A stretch of DNA of 64,000 nucleotides from Aedoeadaptatus nemausensis (GCF_903819165.1 NZ_CAIJCS010000014.1:248001-312000); one strand, 5' to 3'; shown: positions 16,473-25,706, numbered from the stretch's first letter. Numbers and translations are program-made. The notes: a model not told the origin generated them from the sequence alone.

Positions 16473-17776
16473 CGGTTCTTCAATTCCATAATAATGGGCA
16501 CACCGTCAAAACGGTAAGCCGCGCGGATTTGATTTTCTAAAAAGCGCAAATAGGTAAAGTGGAACAATTCCTTATCGTTCACCGATAGCAAAAACTTCGG
16601 CGGACGAGCGGAAACCTGTGTGGCGTAATATAATTTCCCTCGCTTGCCTTTGTCACTGGGCGGCTGATTCATTAAAACCGCACGGTTCATAATATCGTTT
16701 AAGACGCCGGTTTGAATACGAAGAGAATAGTTGTTGTTTACCACGTGAATAAGATCCAACAACTTCTTTACACGCGTACCTTTTAAAGCTGAAATAAAAA
16801 TCATGGGGGCGTAGTTTAAGAAGGGAAGCTCTCTGCGAACCTCCGCTTCAAAGTGCTTCATAGTATAGGTGTCTTTTTCCACGGCATCCCATTTATTTAC
16901 GGCGATAATCATGGCCTTTTTGTTGTCATGGGCGTAGCCGGCGATCTTAGAATCCTGCTCGCTAATGCCTTCCGTGGCATCCACGAGAAGTACACAAACA
17001 TCGGCGAGTTCAATACTCCTTAGAGTTCGCACTACCGAATAGCGCTCTACTTTTTCATTGATTTTTTTGCGTTTTCGAAGTCCCGCCGTATCGATCAAAA
17101 CGTAGTCCGTATCTTCATACTCGAAGAACGAGTGAATCGAGTCTCTGGTCGTTCCGGGAATATTCGTTACGATGGAGCGCTCTTCTCCTAAAATGCGATT
17201 CACGAGAGAAGATTTTCCCGCATTGGGTTTTCCGATAAAGGCTACCTTAATCTCGTCGTGATGATCATCTTCGTCCACTTCGGGGAAAGACGCCACCGTC
17301 GCATCGAGTAGGTCCCCGATTCCCCTGGACTGCTCCGCACTGATGACGAACGGTTCGCCGAGACCCAGCTCGTAGAAGTCATATAGGTGATCTCGAGCAA
17401 GTTTTGAATCCATTTTATTGATGACGAGAAGGACTTTTTTTCCGAACCGGCGAATGTAGTCGGCTACTTCCCTATCGACTTCCGTCAGGCCGTCTTTGCC
17501 GTCAACTAAAAAGAGAATGACTTCCGCGTTTTCTACGGCAACTTCCGCTTGAGCAATAATTTCAGGCATGAAAATTTCATCGGAGGAAGGATCTAAACCA
17601 CCCGTATCGATTAAAGTAAACTCGTGATTCAGCCAGGTAGCCTTGGCATAAATTCGATCGCGCGTAACCCCCGGTGTATCTTCTGTAATTGAAATTTTTG
17701 AATCTGTTAGCACATTGAAGAGCGTGCTCTTTCCCACATTTGGGCGGCCTAAAATACAAACAATCGGTCTTTCCAT
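16469..17776 (-). CDS. der: Ribosome biogenesis GTPase Der
   Basis: 435 residues with two tandem G domains (P-loops GRPNVGKST and GKPNAGKSS; NKMD and NKWD specificity motifs) and a C-terminal KH-like domain. Needed for 50S subunit maturation. Start ATG 17776 with GGAGGTGAG upstream. First gene of the ten-gene operon ending at pyrR. Confidence 0.98.
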   Translation of the reverse strand: MERPIVCILGRPNVGKSTLFNVLTDSKISITEDTPGVTRDRIYAKATWLNHEFTLIDTGGLDPSSDEIFMPEIIAQAEVAVENAEVILFLVDGKDGLTEVDREVADYIRRFGKKVLLVINKMDSKLARDHLYDFYELGLGEPFVISAEQSRGIGDLLDATVASFPEVDEDDHHDEIKVAFIGKPNAGKSSLVNRILGEERSIVTNIPGTTRDSIHSFFEYEDTDYVLIDTAGLRKRKKINEKVERYSVVRTLRSIELADVCVLLVDATEGISEQDSKIAGYAHDNKKAMIIAVNKWDAVEKDTYTMKHFEAEVRRELPFLNYAPMIFISALKGTRVKKLLDLIHVVNNNYSLRIQTGVLNDIMNRAVLMNQPPSDKGKRGKLYYATQVSARPPKFLLSVNDKELFHFTYLRFLENQIRAAYRFDGVPIIMELKNR

Positions 17777-17841
17777 TGCCGCTCACCTCCGAATGATATT
17801 CCATCGTCTCGTGACGATTATAGTTTTATCCATTACACACC

Positions 17842-17870
17842 ATTATAACATCGTTAAAATAAGCTTTCAA
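17842..17870 (-). promoter_or_regulatory. Near-consensus promoter of the der operon
   Basis: Minus strand TTGAAA (17865-17870), 17-base spacer, TATAAT (17842-17847). The -10 box is 65 bases before the der start. One transcript from here could cover der through pyrR, since all junctions are overlaps or gaps of about ten bases. Confidence 0.85.
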
Positions 17871-17893
17871 CGAAGCCTCGTCGAGGACGCCAA

Positions 17894-17919
17894 TAAAAAA
17901 GGACTCCGAGGAGTCCTTT
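17894..17919 (-). terminator. Intrinsic terminator after glyA
   Basis: Minus strand AAAGGACTCC, short loop, GGAGTCCTTT followed by Ts. Starts four bases after the glyA stop and separates it from the der promoter. Confidence 0.88.
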
Positions 17920-17922
17920 ACA

Positions 17923-19155
17923 TTATTTGTATAGCGGGAATTTTTCGCAGAAGGTTTTCACGCGATCTTTTGCCTCTTTAGAGTCGATGTCCTTTTTCAT
18001 TACATCGGCCATAATCTTGGCGACGAAGGCCGCGTCTTCTTCTTTTGCTCCGACGGTAGTAATGGCGGGGGTGCCGATTCGGATGCCGCTCGTTACCATA
18101 GGGCTTTCGGGGTCGAAAGGAATGGTATTTTTGTTGACGGCCAGGCCGCTTTCATTTAACAACGCCTCAGCATCTTTACCCGTCATGTTCAAAGAACGCA
18201 CGTCGATAAGGAGCAGGTGGTTGTCGGTACCGCCGGAAACCAAATCGATGCCTTCCTCTAAAAAGACCTTTTCCATGGCCTTCGCATTGGCGACGATTTG
18301 TCCGCAGTAGGTCTTAAACTCCGGCTGAGCCGCTTCGTAGAAAGAAACTGCCTTGGCTGCAATAACGTGTTCCAAAGGTCCTCCTTGGAGTCCGGGGAAC
18401 ACGGCCTTGTCGATGGTCTTGGCCAGCTCTTCTTTACAAAGAATAGCTCCTCCTCGCGGTCCGCGAAGGGTTTTATGAGTGGTGGTCGTTACCACATCGG
18501 CATATTCTACCGGGTTTTCGTGATAACCTGTGGCGACGAGCCCGGCAATGTGAGCCATGTCCACCATAAAATAGGCTCCGCTTTTCTTTACGATGTCTGC
18601 CATGCGCTTGAAGTCGATCTTTCTGGGGTAAGCCGATGCACCGCCGATGACGAGCTTAGGTTTATATTCCTTTACAGCACGCTCGAAAGCGTCGTAATCG
18701 ATGCGCTGAGTTTCTTTATCTACTCCGTAATCTACGACGTCGAAATATTTACCCGAAATATTCACAGGGCTTCCGTGGGATAGGTGTCCGCCTTGGCTCA
18801 GGTTCATACCGAGAATGCGATCTCCCGGTTTTAACAAGCCCAAGTATACCGCCATATTGGCATTGGCCCCACTATGGGGTTGGACATTCGCATGATCCGC
18901 TCCATAAAGTGCTTTCAGGCGGTCAATGGCCAACTGCTCCACCTTATCCACCACTTCACAACCGCCGTAGTAACGCTTCCCGGGGAGTCCCTCGGCGTAT
19001 TTATTAGTGAGTGGAGATCCCATCGCTTCCATAACGGACTTCGATACAAAGTTTTCAGATGCGATCAGCTCGATATGGGATTGCTGACGCTCCGTCTCCT
19101 CTTGAATAAGTTCATATATTTCAGGATCGCTCACCTGTAAATTTTTATAGTCCAA
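17923..19155 (-). CDS. glyA: Serine hydroxymethyltransferase
   Basis: About 410 residues, fold-type I PLP enzyme with [11 protein letters not shown] near the N-terminus, [10 protein letters not shown], and the PLP lysine in [14 protein letters not shown]. Interconverts serine and glycine and supplies methylene-tetrahydrofolate. Start: GAGGAG lies four bases before TTG 19155 (MDYKNLQV); a GTG at 19167 is in frame but only two bases from an upstream AAAGGA, so I prefer the TTG. Last gene of a long minus-strand run. Confidence 0.96.
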   Translation of the reverse strand: MDYKNLQVSDPEIYELIQEETERQQSHIELIASENFVSKSVMEAMGSPLTNKYAEGLPGKRYYGGCEVVDKVEQLAIDRLKALYGADHANVQPHSGANANMAVYLGLLKPGDRILGMNLSQGGHLSHGSPVNISGKYFDVVDYGVDKETQRIDYDAFERAVKEYKPKLVIGGASAYPRKIDFKRMADIVKKSGAYFMVDMAHIAGLVATGYHENPVEYADVVTTTTHKTLRGPRGGAILCKEELAKTIDKAVFPGLQGGPLEHVIAAKAVSFYEAAQPEFKTYCGQIVANAKAMEKVFLEEGIDLVSGGTDNHLLLIDVRSLNMTGKDAEALLNESGLAVNKNTIPFDPESPMVTSGIRIGTPAITTVGAKEEDAAFVAKIMADVMKKDIDSKEAKDRVKTFCEKFPLYK

Positions 19156-19173
19156 AGTACTCCTCACTTTCCT

Positions 19174-19749
19174 TTAGTAACTATCGTTTATATAGCTGTC
19201 GATTATTGAACGTTTTTTCTCTTCGTGAAATACGTCGTGATCGCAGAGGGTTTCGTAAATCAGTTTCGATTTTGAGTGCAAAATAAACTCCGGGTAGTCG
19301 ACGAACACGATTTCAAAGAGTTCATTTTCCAAGTTTTTGTTGCGACAATGAATGAAATAGCCGTAAAGATCATTAAAATTCATGAATTTTAAAATATCTA
19401 AAATCGTTTCATCCTTCTTACCGTAATACTTCTCCGCAAGAGACAAATAATGCGTATAATCTCTCCTGGAACGACGACGATTTTTTACCTTTCGCGCCTC
19501 CATGCGATAATGTTTCGCCAAAGCATTGTAGTACTGGTAGTTAAAGATCCCTTTTTCCAAGCGGTCTACAAGGAAAAAAGGGCGAACATTACTATTGTCG
19601 ATGTCTTTTAAATTGGATTGTAAAAACTCTTTTTTATTTAAATCGCCCCGTTCGTACGCGCGAATCAACGCAAGGCGTCGTTCAATAAAATGCTGAAACC
19701 ATTTGTCGCAAATCGGTTCCATAACGACACTGTCATCAGAAAAAGGCAT
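19174..19749 (-). CDS. Hypothetical protein, charged and helical
   Basis: 191 residues with no signal peptide or membrane segment; rich in Tyr, Lys, Arg and Asp, with a basic patch RKVKNRRRSRRD near 85-96. I do not recognise the family. No good ribosome site precedes ATG 19749, but the small membrane ORF upstream ends 14 bases inside it, so translation by coupling is likely. Lies directly before glyA. Confidence 0.72.
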   Translation of the reverse strand: MPFSDDSVVMEPICDKWFQHFIERRLALIRAYERGDLNKKEFLQSNLKDIDNSNVRPFFLVDRLEKGIFNYQYYNALAKHYRMEARKVKNRRRSRRDYTHYLSLAEKYYGKKDETILDILKFMNFNDLYGYFIHCRNKNLENELFEIVFVDYPEFILHSKSKLIYETLCDHDVFHEEKKRSIIDSYINDSY

Positions 19750-19825
19750 TGATCAGTACCGGTAAAAGCATAGCAATACATAAAATAATGGCAATCACGC
19801 GGACGATATTTTTATTTGACTTCAT
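19736..19825 (-). CDS. 29-residue single-helix membrane peptide
   Basis: A short ORF begins at ATG 19825 behind AGGGGAT. It encodes a basic start (MKSNKNIVRV) followed by one strongly hydrophobic helix and ends INAFF. Gram-positive genomes often carry such tiny membrane proteins. It overlaps the next gene start, whose own ribosome site is poor, so it may also serve to couple translation. Below the length usually annotated. Confidence 0.6.
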   Translation of the reverse strand: MKSNKNIVRVIAIILCIAMLLPVLINAFF

Positions 19826-19845
19826 ACGATCCCCTGTCTAATTAC

Positions 19846-20271
19846 TTAAGCTTCTAAGGAAACTTCTTCACAAAATTCTTTTAAGCTTTCCGGAATTTCG
19901 CTTTCTACATAATCTACATTGATGTAAACTCTGCAGTTTTCAACATTAAGCGCTTCTAAACGTTTCGTAAGATCTTCCAAATCCTCTAAGGAAAGATCGA
20001 TAACTTTGTAAATGCCGTCTACATAAATTTTCTCTAAATCATAGTCCATGGCGAGCATTCCGCAAATAAAGCCGTAGAAATGATCGAGAGATGTAAGACC
20101 GTAATTGGTCGCATTGATAAGACGTACATTATAGTCGAGACTGAAGATATGATCGTCGTCTACTTCTACAAAGGCAATGTTTCCGTTGCCGCCTTCGTGA
20201 TCTGCATTTGCATGATCGATAAGCCATTTTGTTTTACCTGCGCCTTTTGCTCCTAAGATGTAACGAATCAT
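19846..20271 (-). CDS. Small P-loop ATP-binding protein
   Basis: 141 residues from ATG 20271 (AAGGAAG upstream); a longer frame reaching 20391 overlaps the radical SAM gene and has no ribosome site. Walker A GAKGAGKT is at 7-14 right at the N-terminus; the rest is acidic and lacks other recognised motifs. Similar short P-loop proteins in Clostridia are annotated as PilT-like or hypothetical; function unknown. Confidence 0.75.
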   Translation of the reverse strand: MIRYILGAKGAGKTKWLIDHANADHEGGNGNIAFVEVDDDHIFSLDYNVRLINATNYGLTSLDHFYGFICGMLAMDYDLEKIYVDGIYKVIDLSLEDLEDLTKRLEALNVENCRVYINVDYVESEIPESLKEFCEEVSLEA

Positions 20272-20287
20272 AATTATCTTCCTTTCT

Positions 20288-21193
20288 TTACTCAAACAAG
20301 CGTCCTTGACACTTGCCTTCCCGTTCCATGCGGCGAACAATTTCGTCGCGAATATAAAACCAACTACGGCCCCAATTGGCGAACAGAACATTCTCCTCGG
20401 GGGCCCTTCCGAGCAATCTGCCGATCACCATGTCGGGATCGAGATGCTCGAGAAATAAAATAACCCTGTTAATGAAGGCTTCCATTTCGATGGGCTGAAA
20501 TTGTCCATACCCATACCATTCGGCGAGTTTTGTCCCCTTGGGAACGTAAAGATTATGAATCTTAACCTCGTCCGAACCGACCTCGTTTAAAAGCTTAGCT
20601 CCCTTGATCATATCGCCTTCCTCGTCCCAAGGAAGATCCAGGATCATATGGGTCGACAGACGAAAGCCCCTTTCTTTCAGGCGGCGAGCGCCCTCAATAT
20701 AGTCTTCTACGCTATGACCGCGATTTAAAAGGTCGAGCGTTTCGTTATTTGGAGATTGAAGACCGAGTTCAAAAGTCACGTTTTCCGCGCCGAATAAGTC
20801 TTCCGTACAGTCCAGGTATTCCTCTCCCAAACAATCGGGTCGCGTAGAAATAGATACGCCCAAGGGGTTTTCCAGGGCTATTTCTTCGAGACTTCTTCGA
20901 AAATCTTCGATGGGAAGATAGGTTCCCGTGAAATTTTGAAAATAAGCTATAAAGCCTTCGGCCTTGTAGCGCTTGGCGATAAACTCTTTATTGTTACGAT
21001 ATTGTTCCCTTATGCTTCCCCGAACCCAGTCGAAGCTGCCGCCTTCTTCACCACAAAAGATACATCCTCCCCTTCCTTTGGTGCCGTCCCGATTGGGGCA
21101 GGTCCCTTTTAAGTGGATGGGAATTTTATAAACCTTCATGCCGTAGACTTTTTGCGAATAGGCACTATAACTTAGATAAGGTAATGTCGTAAT
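20288..21193 (-). CDS. TIGR01212-type radical SAM protein (YhcC-like), possible ATT start
   Basis: Radical SAM enzyme with an expanded cysteine cluster CPNRDGTKGRGGCIFC, as in the TIGR01212/YhcC family; substrate unknown. The first ATG (21139) would give MKVYKIPIH, but family members carry another ~15-20 residues resembling NSYSAYLKEKFGEKVYKI. Such residues are encoded upstream in frame (LSYSAYSQKVYGMKVYKI), with no ATG, GTG or TTG. AAGGAG (21200-21205) lies six bases before an ATT at 21193, making ATT the best start candidate. With ATG 21139 the protein is 283 residues. AAGGAG overlaps the stop of the upstream gene. Confidence 0.82.
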   Translation of the reverse strand: MTTLPYLSYSAYSQKVYGMKVYKIPIHLKGTCPNRDGTKGRGGCIFCGEEGGSFDWVRGSIREQYRNNKEFIAKRYKAEGFIAYFQNFTGTYLPIEDFRRSLEEIALENPLGVSISTRPDCLGEEYLDCTEDLFGAENVTFELGLQSPNNETLDLLNRGHSVEDYIEGARRLKERGFRLSTHMILDLPWDEEGDMIKGAKLLNEVGSDEVKIHNLYVPKGTKLAEWYGYGQFQPIEMEAFINRVILFLEHLDPDMVIGRLLGRAPEENVLFANWGRSWFYIRDEIVRRMEREGKCQGRLFE

Positions 21194-21203
21194 AATATAC
21201 TCC

Positions 21204-21512
21204 TTACTCTTCGCCTTCGTCGGCGTACAGAGCTTCGAATTCGTCGGCTACTTTGTTGAAATAATCTTCGTCTTCAATGAAGACAAGTTCCAAATCATCG
21301 TCGCCGATCTCATTATATTCGTATAGAAGAACGGATGCGTCTTCGTCGATATCGTCGCCGTCCAATGGCATAAGCGCGATATATTCTTTTTCTTCAAAGG
21401 GGAAGATGCCGATAACGGCACATTCCAACTCGCTGTCATCTTCCAGTGTCAGGGTGATGACTTCTACTTCTTCGTGCTCATGTTCGTGGTCGTGATTGTG
21501 ATCGTGGCTCAT
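21204..21512 (-). CDS. DUF1292 protein with His-rich N-terminus
   Basis: 102 residues; the very acidic DUF1292 (UPF0473) domain covers about 16-95. The first 13 residues after Met are an alternating His/Asp/Glu/Asn stretch (six His) that could bind metal, although this is inference. Function of the family is unknown. Sits between pepD and the radical SAM gene with gaps of two bases and a few bases. Confidence 0.85.
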   Translation of the reverse strand: MSHDHNHDHEHEHEEVEVITLTLEDDSELECAVIGIFPFEEKEYIALMPLDGDDIDEDASVLLYEYNEIGDDDLELVFIEDEDYFNKVADEFEALYADEGEE

Positions 21513-21514
21513 AA

Positions 21515-22954
21515 TTATCCTTTCTGTTCTAATAGTTTTAGCAAGTAGGCGAATACTTTTTCCGTCGATTGAATCGATAAGTTTTCTCCCGGTGCGTGAA
21601 CGCCTTCCATGTCCGGTCCAATGGAGATCATATCCATTTTACCGATACTGTCTTGTAGGATTCCGCATTCCAAGCCGGCGTGAATCATTTCCACCGTCGG
21701 CTCTTCTCCTGTGAGATCTTTCCAAAGTTTTACCGCCTTTTCTCTTAATGGAGATTCTTCGGCGTATTCCCAAGGTTTGTAAGCGGAGAGTTTTTCAAAT
21801 ACGCCGCCGTTTACTTCCGCTGCTGTGCGGTTTTTCATGGCGATTTCCAAAATCTTCGTCTCTACATCGCTTCGGATTTGAGAAGAAAAAGCAAAGCTGT
21901 CTTCAGAGCTGATAGCCGCGCCGATATTAGTAGAAGATTCTACTAAGCCTTCGATCTTTTTACTAAAGGTATTGACACCGTTCGGCGTGGTTACGAGGTA
22001 GTTTATAATACCGTCGGACACCTTTCGCGCCAACACCTTTTGTGAAGGCACTTCTGTAATCGTTAAGTGTGCCTTGGGATCGGTGGCGATGTATTCGCTT
22101 TTAATTATATCGGCCGCTTCATTTAAGGCCTTGACGACGCCGTCGACTTCGGCGCTTTCAAGAGCGATAACGGCTTCCGCGTCTTGAGGAATGACATTGG
22201 GACGGGTGCCGCCGTGGAAGTCCGCAATATCGAAATCATGGTCTTCATAAGCCATCTTTAAGATTCGAGCCAATAGCAAAATCGCATTGCCTCGAGCTTC
22301 GTGAATATCGCTGCCCGAGTGTCCGCCGCGAAGACCTGCCAGTTCGACCTTAAGGAAGGTCGCCTTATCGGTTTCTTCAAATTCCTTTTTAAAGACTACA
22401 TTATTGACGAGCCCGCCGGCACAACCGACAGTAATAATGCCCTCTTCTTCGGAGTCGATATTAATTAAACGGCGTCCTTCGATATATTTACCTTCTACAT
22501 TGTGGGCGCCGGTCATATTTGTTTCTTCGTCCACCGTAATTAAGCACTCGAGGGCCGGATGGGGGTAGTCGCCATCTAAGATTGCAAGCATCATGGCGAC
22601 GGCAATACCGTCATCTGCACCGAGTGTAGTGTTTTTGGCGATAATGCGATCCCCTTCTACTACCGCCTCAATAGGGTCGGAGCAGAAATTGTGTTCATGG
22701 CCTTTTACAGCACCGCAAACCATATCCATATGGCCTTGCAAAATCGTGGTCGGTTCATCTTCATAACCTTCTGTTGCAGGCTTTTTGATAATAATGTTAT
22801 TGACATCATCTTGGATCACTTCAAGCTTGCGATCAAGGGCCCACTGCTTTAAATAATTACTGATTTCTTCTTCATTTTTACTGCATCTCGGAATGTCCGT
22901 GATGTCGGCAAAAAACTTGAGTACGGGAGATTCCCCCTTTAATCCTTTTATCAC
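21515..22954 (-). CDS. pepD: Aminoacyl-histidine dipeptidase (M20C family)
   Basis: 479 residues. Zinc-site motifs of the M20 family are present: LQGHMDMV (His, Asp), DDGIAVAM, DEETNMTGA and a later VHAPGE. Cleaves Xaa-His dipeptides (carnosinase-like) in the cytoplasm. Start is GTG 22954 with AGAGGTG five bases upstream. Two bases before the DUF1292 gene, so co-transcribed. Confidence 0.94.
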   Translation of the reverse strand: MIKGLKGESPVLKFFADITDIPRCSKNEEEISNYLKQWALDRKLEVIQDDVNNIIIKKPATEGYEDEPTTILQGHMDMVCGAVKGHEHNFCSDPIEAVVEGDRIIAKNTTLGADDGIAVAMMLAILDGDYPHPALECLITVDEETNMTGAHNVEGKYIEGRRLINIDSEEEGIITVGCAGGLVNNVVFKKEFEETDKATFLKVELAGLRGGHSGSDIHEARGNAILLLARILKMAYEDHDFDIADFHGGTRPNVIPQDAEAVIALESAEVDGVVKALNEAADIIKSEYIATDPKAHLTITEVPSQKVLARKVSDGIINYLVTTPNGVNTFSKKIEGLVESSTNIGAAISSEDSFAFSSQIRSDVETKILEIAMKNRTAAEVNGGVFEKLSAYKPWEYAEESPLREKAVKLWKDLTGEEPTVEMIHAGLECGILQDSIGKMDMISIGPDMEGVHAPGENLSIQSTEKVFAYLLKLLEQKG

Positions 22955-22999
22955 AATATCACCTCTTCTTTATCTTACACGAAAAGACGATGCTCGTCA

Positions 23000-23491
23000 T
23001 TACTTTTCAACTTTATCGGGCAAAGGAATATGGCAGTAGCCGCCCGGATTTTTTTGTAGGTAGCGTTGGTGGTATTCCTCCGCTGGCCAGAAGTTATCCA
23101 GAGGCTCCACTTCTACCCAAATTTTGCGAGTAGACTCCTTTTGTCGATCCTCTTTATCTTTTAAAAACAAGTCCTTCCGGTCGCCTCCCGGCTCATAGTA
23201 AATTCCCGTCCTGTATTGCCTTCCGATGTCCATTCCCTGCCTGAAATAACTATAGGGATCGATAATGGAATAGAAAATATCCAATAGCTTCTCTGTAGGT
23301 AAAACCCCTTCGTCATATTCTATTCTCACGGCCTCGGCAGCCTTACTCTTTCCTTCGCAAACTTCTTCATAACTCGGGTGGTCGATATTGGAGTTGGCAT
23401 ATCCTACCTCTGTATCGAGGATACCCTCGGTGCGTTGAAAATATTCTTCCAAGCCCCAAAAGCATCCCCCTGCTAAAACAATATTTGCCAT
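23000..23491 (-). CDS. msrA: Peptide methionine sulfoxide reductase MsrA
   Basis: 163 residues with the catalytic motif GGCFWG (Cys10) and the typical YRTGIYY and EEYHQRYLQKNPGGYCHI blocks. Reduces methionine-S-sulfoxide in proteins. ATG 23491 follows AGGAGG. Eight bases after the synthetase-like gene upstream. Confidence 0.96.
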   Translation of the reverse strand: MANIVLAGGCFWGLEEYFQRTEGILDTEVGYANSNIDHPSYEEVCEGKSKAAEAVRIEYDEGVLPTEKLLDIFYSIIDPYSYFRQGMDIGRQYRTGIYYEPGGDRKDLFLKDKEDRQKESTRKIWVEVEPLDNFWPAEEYHQRYLQKNPGGYCHIPLPDKVEK

Positions 23492-23499
23492 TTTACCTC

Positions 23500-24837
23500 C
23501 TAATGCCTGAGCATACGCTCGATACGTTCGCGGTTTTCTTGGAAATCTTCATAAGTCTTAATATTTCTGAAAAACTGCGTCAATTGATGGCGCGATTGCT
23601 TGAAACAACCTTCCGTTATATTTTCAAACGAAGGATCCCTTTCAAAATTCCCCGCCAAACAATCCAATACGAAATTTTCGACGGCCTCGTACTCCTCTTC
23701 ACTGAAAGCATCCGTCTTCACCTCTTCGGCAATAGTCCTTTTCAATCTGGCCTCCGCATATCGGAAAAATTCTTCGAAATCGGTTCGCGGATCGTTCTGT
23801 TCAATCGCAGCTAAAATTTTAAAGAAGAGGCTCCAGCTAAATTCCCGGTTTATTATCTCGTAAACCGCTCCCCCTACACGGGATGTAAACTCCGTCGTGA
23901 AAATCGGACGCCTGTCCAATACGACTAAACCTTCTACATTGAAATTATCCTGATCCATGGCATTCACGCGATTCAGCAGGCGAATAAAATTTTCTCCGTC
24001 GTCGTAATCCAGAAGATAATAATTCTTGTAAACCAGATAATCCACTGAAATATCGGAAATATCGTTGAGGTCGACGACAAAACCCAGATCTTTTCGTACC
24101 CAACCGATAAATATATCGTGAATGATTTTTGAAAGCAGGCTCTTTACCTGATTGTGGTTGCTGATGGCCGCAGAAGAATCCATATCGTTCACATGTTCAT
24201 ATAGAATCTTTAATTGGCGGTCGATCATGGAAAGATTATCTTTAATGGAATGCATAATATCGGCAAAAAAATCTTCCGTCAGCATATAATTAAAGTTTTT
24301 ATAAAGTACCTTGTGATCGATTTCGCCCCAGAACACGTTGACGAGGGATTTAATTTGAAGCTCGAATTTTAATTTAAAGCCATCGTCTATGATGTAACCG
24401 TCGATTTTGTAAATTCCGAAGCCGTTTTTCTGTAGCATAGGCTGGGGAGTTTCCAAATTTAAAAATATATGTTTATGACCCGGGGAGCGATAATATCCTC
24501 CACCCGCGGGAATATTAAATTTCTCTAAAATTGCGCGATAAATTCCTACCTCGTCGTCTGTGAAGCGGCATTCGATTCTCAGACCTACAATATCCTGAAT
24601 GGCAAACATCATCTTTACCGGGCTATCGTAATACATGTAGAAATTATTGCGTATAATTTTTTCGCGTAAAGAATCCGGAGATTTTATCCGGGAGTTCACC
24701 GCCAGGAAACTGTCCATATCGCCATATTCTACGACAAAGAAATTCTCCAGCTCGCGATTTAAGGCGACGATATGATCCATCTTGATCTTTAAAAGTTCCG
24801 TGGCGCGATCGATAAACGCGAATAAATCTTGTTCCAT
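23500..24837 (-). CDS. RelA/SpoT-domain protein (possible (p)ppGpp synthetase) with long C-terminal region
   Basis: 445 residues. The first ~220 match the small alarmone synthetase domain: SRIKSPDSLREKI (basic nucleotide-binding block), IQDIVGLRIECRF (catalytic Asp) and FELQIKSLVNVFWGEIDHK (the ExQ-type block). RelQ/RelP enzymes are only ~210-250 residues, so the remaining ~220 residues are an unrecognised extension. There is no HD hydrolase domain, so it would only make the alarmone. First gene of the run down to glyA; TGTTATAAT (24863-24868) precedes it. Confidence 0.82.
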   Translation of the reverse strand: MEQDLFAFIDRATELLKIKMDHIVALNRELENFFVVEYGDMDSFLAVNSRIKSPDSLREKIIRNNFYMYYDSPVKMMFAIQDIVGLRIECRFTDDEVGIYRAILEKFNIPAGGGYYRSPGHKHIFLNLETPQPMLQKNGFGIYKIDGYIIDDGFKLKFELQIKSLVNVFWGEIDHKVLYKNFNYMLTEDFFADIMHSIKDNLSMIDRQLKILYEHVNDMDSSAAISNHNQVKSLLSKIIHDIFIGWVRKDLGFVVDLNDISDISVDYLVYKNYYLLDYDDGENFIRLLNRVNAMDQDNFNVEGLVVLDRRPIFTTEFTSRVGGAVYEIINREFSWSLFFKILAAIEQNDPRTDFEEFFRYAEARLKRTIAEEVKTDAFSEEEYEAVENFVLDCLAGNFERDPSFENITEGCFKQSRHQLTQFFRNIKTYEDFQENRERIERMLRH

Positions 24838-24862
24838 AAAAAATATCCTCCTGATAGTCTAT

Positions 24863-24871
24863 ATTATAACA
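24863..24871 (-). promoter_or_regulatory. Extended -10 promoter of the alarmone-synthetase-like gene
   Basis: Minus strand TGTTATAAT; hexamer 24863-24868, about 25 bases before the ATG at 24837. No convincing -35 box. Confidence 0.5.
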
Positions 24872-24928
24872 TACTATATCGAAAACGCTCCCACGGTAAA
24901 ATCTAAGATCAATCAACATAGCAGAGAA

Positions 24929-24957
24929 TAAAAAAAAGTGGCCGAAGCCACTCTTTT
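24929..24957 (-). terminator. Intrinsic terminator after the parvulin gene
   Basis: Minus strand AGTGGC-TTCG-GCCACT (24937-24952) with a stable UUCG tetraloop followed by a long T-run. Confidence 0.9.
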
Positions 24958-25706
24958 TATTTTCTCACGACATTATATTTTTCTTCAAGACCGCTTACTT
25001 TTTCCAAGTATTTTTCTTGTTGTTTTCTACGGGTAATTTCCATGTTGATTTCGCTCTTTACCTCATCGTATGCGCGAGAAGTTTCCGGTTCGCTGTCGAT
25101 ACGTTTGATAATGTGGTAACCGAATTGTGTCTTCACCGGCTCGGAAACAGTACCATCTTCCATAGAAAATACTTTTTCGTCGAATTCGGGAACCATTTGA
25201 CCACGGCCGAAACTACCTAAATCACCGCCACGTTCGCTGGAGGGGCAGCTGGAGTGTTCTTTAGCGAGCTCTTCGAAATCGGCACCTTCATCTAGTTTTT
25301 GAGCAATTTCTTTCGCCTTATCTTCATCGTCCACTAAAATATGGGCGGCATGAACGGATTCGGGCTTTTTAAAAAATTGTTTATTTTCTTCGTAGAAAGC
25401 TTTCGTTTCGTCGTCGGAAACTTCTACTCCCTCGATGGTTTTGGAGAAGTTGTAGGACTTCAATAAAGAACGTTTCGTATCTTGGAAAACTTTCTTAAAT
25501 TCTTCCTCTTCGTCCATCTTCTTATCGAGAGCGTCTTTTAAAAGAAGTTCTTGACGAATTAATTCATCCAAAACTTGTTTTTTGCCTTCTTCCCCTTGAA
25601 ATTGCATGGCCATTTGGGGATTCATGCTTTGTAAATAAGCATCCACGTCGGATGCGTGAATGTCCATTCCGTCGACGGATGCGAGTACTTTATTTTCTTC
25701 TGTCAT
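24957..25706 (-). CDS. Cytoplasmic parvulin-type peptidyl-prolyl isomerase
   Basis: 249 residues. N-terminal SurA/trigger-like helical part (~1-105), then a parvulin domain (~115-210) with AAHILVDDEDKA, GGDLGSFGRGQMVPEF and FGYHIIKR. PrsA is the closest familiar relative, but there is no signal peptide or lipobox, so it should act inside the cell. Starts at ATG 25706 behind AGGAGG and stands alone, divergent from glmS. Confidence 0.9.
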   Translation of the reverse strand: MTEENKVLASVDGMDIHASDVDAYLQSMNPQMAMQFQGEEGKKQVLDELIRQELLLKDALDKKMDEEEEFKKVFQDTKRSLLKSYNFSKTIEGVEVSDDETKAFYEENKQFFKKPESVHAAHILVDDEDKAKEIAQKLDEGADFEELAKEHSSCPSSERGGDLGSFGRGQMVPEFDEKVFSMEDGTVSEPVKTQFGYHIIKRIDSEPETSRAYDEVKSEINMEITRRKQQEKYLEKVSGLEEKYNVVRK

